Assembly: GCA_964504285.1 (NCBI GenBank)
Contig: CAZDDZ010000116.1
Coordinates: 1-6,986 of the forward strand
DNA length: 6,986 nucleotides
Source of the DNA: Pseudoflavonifractor sp964504285
GTDB lineage: Bacteria > Bacillota > Clostridia > Oscillospirales > Oscillospiraceae
Direction of reading: 5' to 3'
The position numbers were made by a program, and so were the translations under genes. The first letter of the stretch is position 1. Every line of letters starts with the position of its first letter. The notes beneath the pieces are model-generated. The model made no database searches, had not been told where the DNA came from, and saw only the letters and a list, made by a program, of their open reading frames with translations. Positions 4,848 to 6,986 of this stretch are shown here, in pieces.

Positions 4848-5525
4848 ATGAACGGTAAATTAATTGTATTCGAGGGAACTGACGGGTCGGGGAAATCCAC
4901 CCAGTTTCGGCGGCTCTGTGACCGACTGGAGGAAAGCGGCACCGTTTTTCAAAAGCTGATTTTTCCCCAGTATCAGGAGCCGTCGTCGGCGCTGCTTAAA
5001 ATGTACCTAGGCGGCGAGTTCGGCGCGCATCCAGATGATGTGAACGCCTATGCCGCCTCTACCTTTTATGCGGTGGATCGCTATGCCGCGTGGAAAAAGG
5101 TGTGGGGCGAATATTACAAGAGCGGGGGACTGGTGCTCTCCGACCGATACACCACCTCCAATGCGGTACATCAAACCTGTAAGGTGCCTGAGGCCGAGTG
5201 GGAGGAGTTTCTCCGCTGGCTCTTTGACTTTGAGTGCACCAAGCTGGGGCTGCCTGCACCCGATTTGGTGATTTATCTGGATATGCCAACGGAAAAAGCG
5301 GTGGAAATGCTTCGCTCCCGTGAGGGTGAGACCAATACCAAGGGAGACATTCACGAGGTGGACACCGACTATCTGGCCAAGTGCCGCCGCACCGCCCACC
5401 GTGCCGCCGAGCTTTACGGCTGGCAAAGGGTTTCCTGCGTAAATGAGAATGGTGACGTTCGCGGCATTGAGGACATCCATGAGGAAGTCTGGTACATGGT
5501 TAAAAAGCATCTGACCCTGCCCTAG
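4848..5525 (+). CDS. Thymidylate kinase-like nucleoside monophosphate kinase
   Basis: This 225-residue cytoplasmic P-loop kinase is expected to phosphorylate dTMP to dTDP with ATP, for dTTP synthesis. The P-loop FEGTDGSGKST spans 8-18. The Tmk-like segment AYAASTFYAVDRY (67-79) contains the nucleotide-binding DR pair at D77-R78. SDRYTTSNAVHQ (98-109) is the DRY motif region, and LVIYLDMP (140-147) is the Walker B-type strand. A lid with R156 and R158 (RSREGETNTKGD) precedes the C-terminal helices. It is somewhat longer than common bacterial Tmk, and both the DRY region and the lid differ from E. coli Tmk, so it may be a divergent clade or second paralogue. ATG at 4848 is chosen: GGAG at 4835-4838 is 9 nt upstream and the P-loop position fits. 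An in-frame TTG at 4830 is less likely. It lies 63 nt after tagA. Confidence 0.8.
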   Translation: MNGKLIVFEGTDGSGKSTQFRRLCDRLEESGTVFQKLIFPQYQEPSSALLKMYLGGEFGAHPDDVNAYAASTFYAVDRYAAWKKVWGEYYKSGGLVLSDRYTTSNAVHQTCKVPEAEWEEFLRWLFDFECTKLGLPAPDLVIYLDMPTEKAVEMLRSREGETNTKGDIHEVDTDYLAKCRRTAHRAAELYGWQRVSCVNENGDVRGIEDIHEEVWYMVKKHLTLP

Positions 5526-5532
5526 GTAAGCA

Positions 5533-5661
5533 CCGACTCAATCCGCTGTGCGGATTGGCAAGCAGAATTTTTGCCTGGCAAGCCAAAAATTCACAGGCCG
5601 GCGCTAGTCGGCCTTGTCCCGCAAAAATCCTGCTCAAACCCATACACCGATTTCTGGTCGG
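5533..5661 (+). repeat. Nested inverted-repeat element in the tmk-DJ-1 spacer
   Basis: This covers most of the 184-bp gene-free stretch 5526-5709. It contains a perfect 8-bp hairpin (5539-5546 with 5550-5557, loop TGT), a 9-bp hairpin (5565-5573 with 5584-5592) and a 6-bp hairpin AGGCCG/CGGCCT (5595-5600 with 5609-5614). The arm at 5561-5574 also pairs at 13 of 14 positions with 5621-5634, which excludes the 5565-5592 hairpin. CCGAC (5533-5537) and GTCGG (5657-5661) could close the whole. It may be a dispersed palindromic repeat or a structured RNA with two states. No promoter or clean terminator was found in the spacer, so whether the DJ-1 gene is co-transcribed is open. Confidence 0.5.
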
Positions 5662-5709
5662 ATGAACCACGAGAGCGTTTATTCTTAATTTTTTGGGAGG
5701 TTTTTTTAC

Positions 5710-6258
5710 ATGGTCTATATCCTGTTGGGCGAGGGCTTTGAGGAGAGCGAGGCGTTGATACCGGCTGACCTGCTGCGCCGCGCCGGGATTCAGGTGGCGC
5801 TGGTAGGGCTGGAGGAGCCGGAGGTTGTTGGCGGCCACGGTATTACCGTAAAGGCAGACCTGACACTAGACCAGGTGGACGAGGATGACATGGAAATGCT
5901 GGTGCTGCCCGGAGGTGCCGGAGGGGTGGAATCCTTGCAGCTTAATTTGTTTGCCCTGGCCCTTATCCAGCATGCATACGATCGGGGCTGCTGGCTGGGA
6001 GCCATCTGCGCCGCCCCCACCATTCTTGCCCGCATGGGATGCTTAGACCGCCGTAAGGCCGTGTGCTACCCCGGTTTGGAGGAGGAGATGGGGTCCGCTG
6101 TGGTACAGGTGGGCGCCCAAGTGGTTACTGACGGGCGCATCATCACCGGCGAGGCTGCCGGCTCGACCTTTGAGTTCGCCCTTTGCCTGGTAGAGGCCCT
6201 GAAGGGGAAGGAAACCGCTCGAAAGGTAAAAGAGGCCATTTGTTTTCGCCATGGATAA
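5710..6258 (+). CDS. DJ-1/PfpI (ThiJ/YajL) family protein
   Basis: This 182-residue cytoplasmic protein has the DJ-1 layout. Members are described as redox-sensing or chaperone-like, and as glyoxalases or protein/nucleotide deglycases; the physiological activity is debated. The N-terminus GEGFEESEALIPADLLRRAG (7-26) includes E14, which aligns with Glu18 of human DJ-1. LVLPGG (64-69) leads to the nucleophile elbow GAICAAPTIL (97-106) with the reactive cysteine C100. TGEAAGSTFEFALCLVEAL is the conserved C-terminal block. The third-position histidine of human DJ-1 (His126) aligns with a tyrosine in CYPGLEEEM, as bacterial members often lack it. The ATG has GGGAGG at 5695-5700, 9 nt upstream, within a T-rich leader. 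Its end overlaps the folate gene by 8 nt (ATGGATAA), so the two are probably co-translated. Confidence 0.9.
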   Translation: MVYILLGEGFEESEALIPADLLRRAGIQVALVGLEEPEVVGGHGITVKADLTLDQVDEDDMEMLVLPGGAGGVESLQLNLFALALIQHAYDRGCWLGAICAAPTILARMGCLDRRKAVCYPGLEEEMGSAVVQVGAQVVTDGRIITGEAAGSTFEFALCLVEALKGKETARKVKEAICFRHG

Positions 6259-6814
6259 AGGGGCGCTGCGGGCTGAAATCAGGGCTAAAATGGCGGCCAT
6301 GCCCGCCGAAGCGCGGATGGAGAGCGATGAACTCCTGTTTCTTCGTTTTCTCAATCTGCCCGAGCTTGTGTCAGCCCAAACCATTCTGCTTTACTATGGC
6401 ATGGGGGGCGAGCCGGACACCGGGCGGCTGATCAGTCCCCTGCTGGCGTTGGGAAAGCGCTTAGCGCTTCCGCGAATTTTACCCCGGCGAGGTATGGAGG
6501 CACGGCTGACGGGGAAGGACACGGTTTTCGTGCGCCACCCCTATGGTATGTTGGAGCCGGGGGAGGACTGTGCTCTGATTTCCAAGCCGGAAATTGACCT
6601 GATTTTAGCTCCGGGACTGGCCTTTGATAAAAAATGTTATCGACTGGGCCAGGGCGGGGGATACTATGACCGATATCTGGCAGATTTTAGCGGTATCACA
6701 GTGGCCCTCTGCCGGGATGTTTTTCTTCTGGAGACATTGCCCGCGGAGTCATACGACCGCCCGGTGGAGCTTGTCCTGACTGAAACGCAAGAATATAGCC
6801 GCCCCGTACAGTAG
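6251..6814 (+). CDS. 5-formyltetrahydrofolate cyclo-ligase (MTHFS)
   Basis: This 187-residue enzyme converts 5-formyl-THF with ATP to 5,10-methenyl-THF, returning an inhibitory storage folate to the one-carbon pool. The N-terminal KGALRAEIRAKM helix (3-14) fits the ATP-contacting KxxLR region. GEPDTGRLI (53-61) carries the substrate-side acidic residue, YGMLEP (98-103) is the conserved G/LEP loop, and LAPGLAFDKKCYRLGQGGGY (119-138) followed by YDR is the glycine-rich phosphate-binding signature. YDRPVELVLTE (168-178) is the usual C-terminal strand. One residue is unusual: C129 sits where a glycine is usual in FDxxGxRLG. Length is typical. The start overlaps the DJ-1 gene by 8 nt and has no strong ribosome binding site of its own, suggesting coupled translation. 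The family assignment is firm. Confidence 0.92.
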   Translation: MDKGALRAEIRAKMAAMPAEARMESDELLFLRFLNLPELVSAQTILLYYGMGGEPDTGRLISPLLALGKRLALPRILPRRGMEARLTGKDTVFVRHPYGMLEPGEDCALISKPEIDLILAPGLAFDKKCYRLGQGGGYYDRYLADFSGITVALCRDVFLLETLPAESYDRPVELVLTETQEYSRPVQ

Positions 6815-6820
6815 GGCGGC
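6798..6820 (+). terminator. GC hairpin spanning the cyclo-ligase stop codon
   Basis: GCCGCCC (6798-6804) pairs perfectly with GGGCGGC (6814-6820) across a 9-nt loop. The TAG stop (6812-6814) lies partly in the loop. There is no T-run after it, so it is at best a non-canonical terminator or a 3'-end stabiliser. Confidence 0.35.
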
Positions 6821-6858
6821 GTGAGTACGTCGGTCAAGCATTTTGAGTGGGGGATAGT

Positions 6859-6986
6859 GCGAAAGGGGGCGGAGCCCCGCTTTTGCGTGCAGGAACCCGC
6901 CCGCATGCTGGCGACTTTGTCGACAGCATGAAGCGGGATTTATTCCCGCCGAATAAATAAAATCAAAGGGGTTCCCGCAAAAGGGC
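6859..6986 (+). repeat. Palindromic multi-stem element at the right edge
   Basis: No gene is seen from 6815 to the window end. An outer inverted repeat joins CTTTTGCG and GGAACCC (6880-6887, 6892-6898) to GGGTTCC and CGCAAAAG (6969-6975, 6976-6983): 15 bp with one 4-nt bulge. It encloses a hairpin CATGCTG/CAGCATG with an inner CGAC/GTCG (6904-6930) and a second hairpin GCGGGA/TCCCGC (6933-6949). Alternatively the left outer arm pairs upstream as GCGAAAGGGGGC with GCCCC-CTTTTGC (6859-6870 with 6874-6886, one G bulge). The element may be a mobile palindromic repeat or a structured RNA; the window cuts it at 6986. Confidence 0.5.

Noticed and set aside
5007..5510. A 167-codon open frame on the minus strand
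   Set aside because: Antisense shadow of the thymidylate kinase-like gene, without start signals or recognisable domain.
1..6986. CRISPR array, transposon, prophage or defence system
   Set aside because: No regular direct repeats with spacers, transposase, integrase, nuclease or toxin-antitoxin motifs are visible; all protein genes are standard metabolic, transport or regulatory families.

Overview
The window looks like a chromosomal segment of a Gram-positive Clostridia-type bacterium, most likely an Oscillospiraceae/Ruminococcaceae-like gut Firmicute. This is inferred from strong AGGAGG-type ribosome binding sites, consensus sigma-A promoters, a lipoprotein binding protein, a TTG start behind a perfect Shine-Dalgarno, and the gene set (TrpXYZ-like ABC cassette, TagA/WecG glycosyltransferase, unusual thymidylate kinase, DJ-1 protein, 5-formyl-THF cyclo-ligase). 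No rRNA, tRNA, CRISPR array, transposase or phage gene is visible.

Layout. (1) 1-690, plus strand: a near-consensus promoter (19-47) runs straight into two hairpins and a T-tract (58-107), which together could make a short terminated RNA of about 55 nt. A second promoter and a small MarR-type regulator (208-669) follow. This block is visibly more AT-rich than the rest. (2) 687-723: a strong bidirectional terminator between convergent units. (3) 786-3667, minus strand: a complete three-gene ABC importer, read in the order lipoprotein binding protein, permease, ATPase. It has a consensus promoter at 3726-3754, a palindrome in the short leader, and a large intercistronic hairpin after the binding-protein gene. 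The permease and ATPase genes overlap by 8 nt. (4) 3668-4061: a 394-bp divergent regulatory region, with a cluster of GTACAAT/ATTGTAC boxes over a probable plus-strand promoter and a bulged hairpin in the leader. (5) 4062-6814, plus strand: tagA-like glycosyltransferase, thymidylate kinase-like gene, DJ-1/PfpI gene and 5-formyltetrahydrofolate cyclo-ligase; the last two overlap by 8 nt. (6) 5526-5709 and 6815-6986: gene-free spacers dense in nested, mutually exclusive inverted repeats.

How the parts fit. The ABC cassette is a self-contained importer of the COG2984/COG4120/COG1101 type. Some relatives carry aromatic amino acids, but there is no T-box or other leader here to fix the substrate. 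The plus-strand group joins cell-surface polymer synthesis (TagA), nucleotide supply (Tmk), a DJ-1-type stress/deglycase-like protein and folate salvage. Tmk and the cyclo-ligase both touch thymidylate/folate metabolism; the other links are only positional. The protein genes are ordinary. The least explained material is in the intergenic DNA: the possible small RNA at 54-107, the box cluster at 3899-3962, and the two switch-like palindromic elements at 5533-5661 and 6859-6986.
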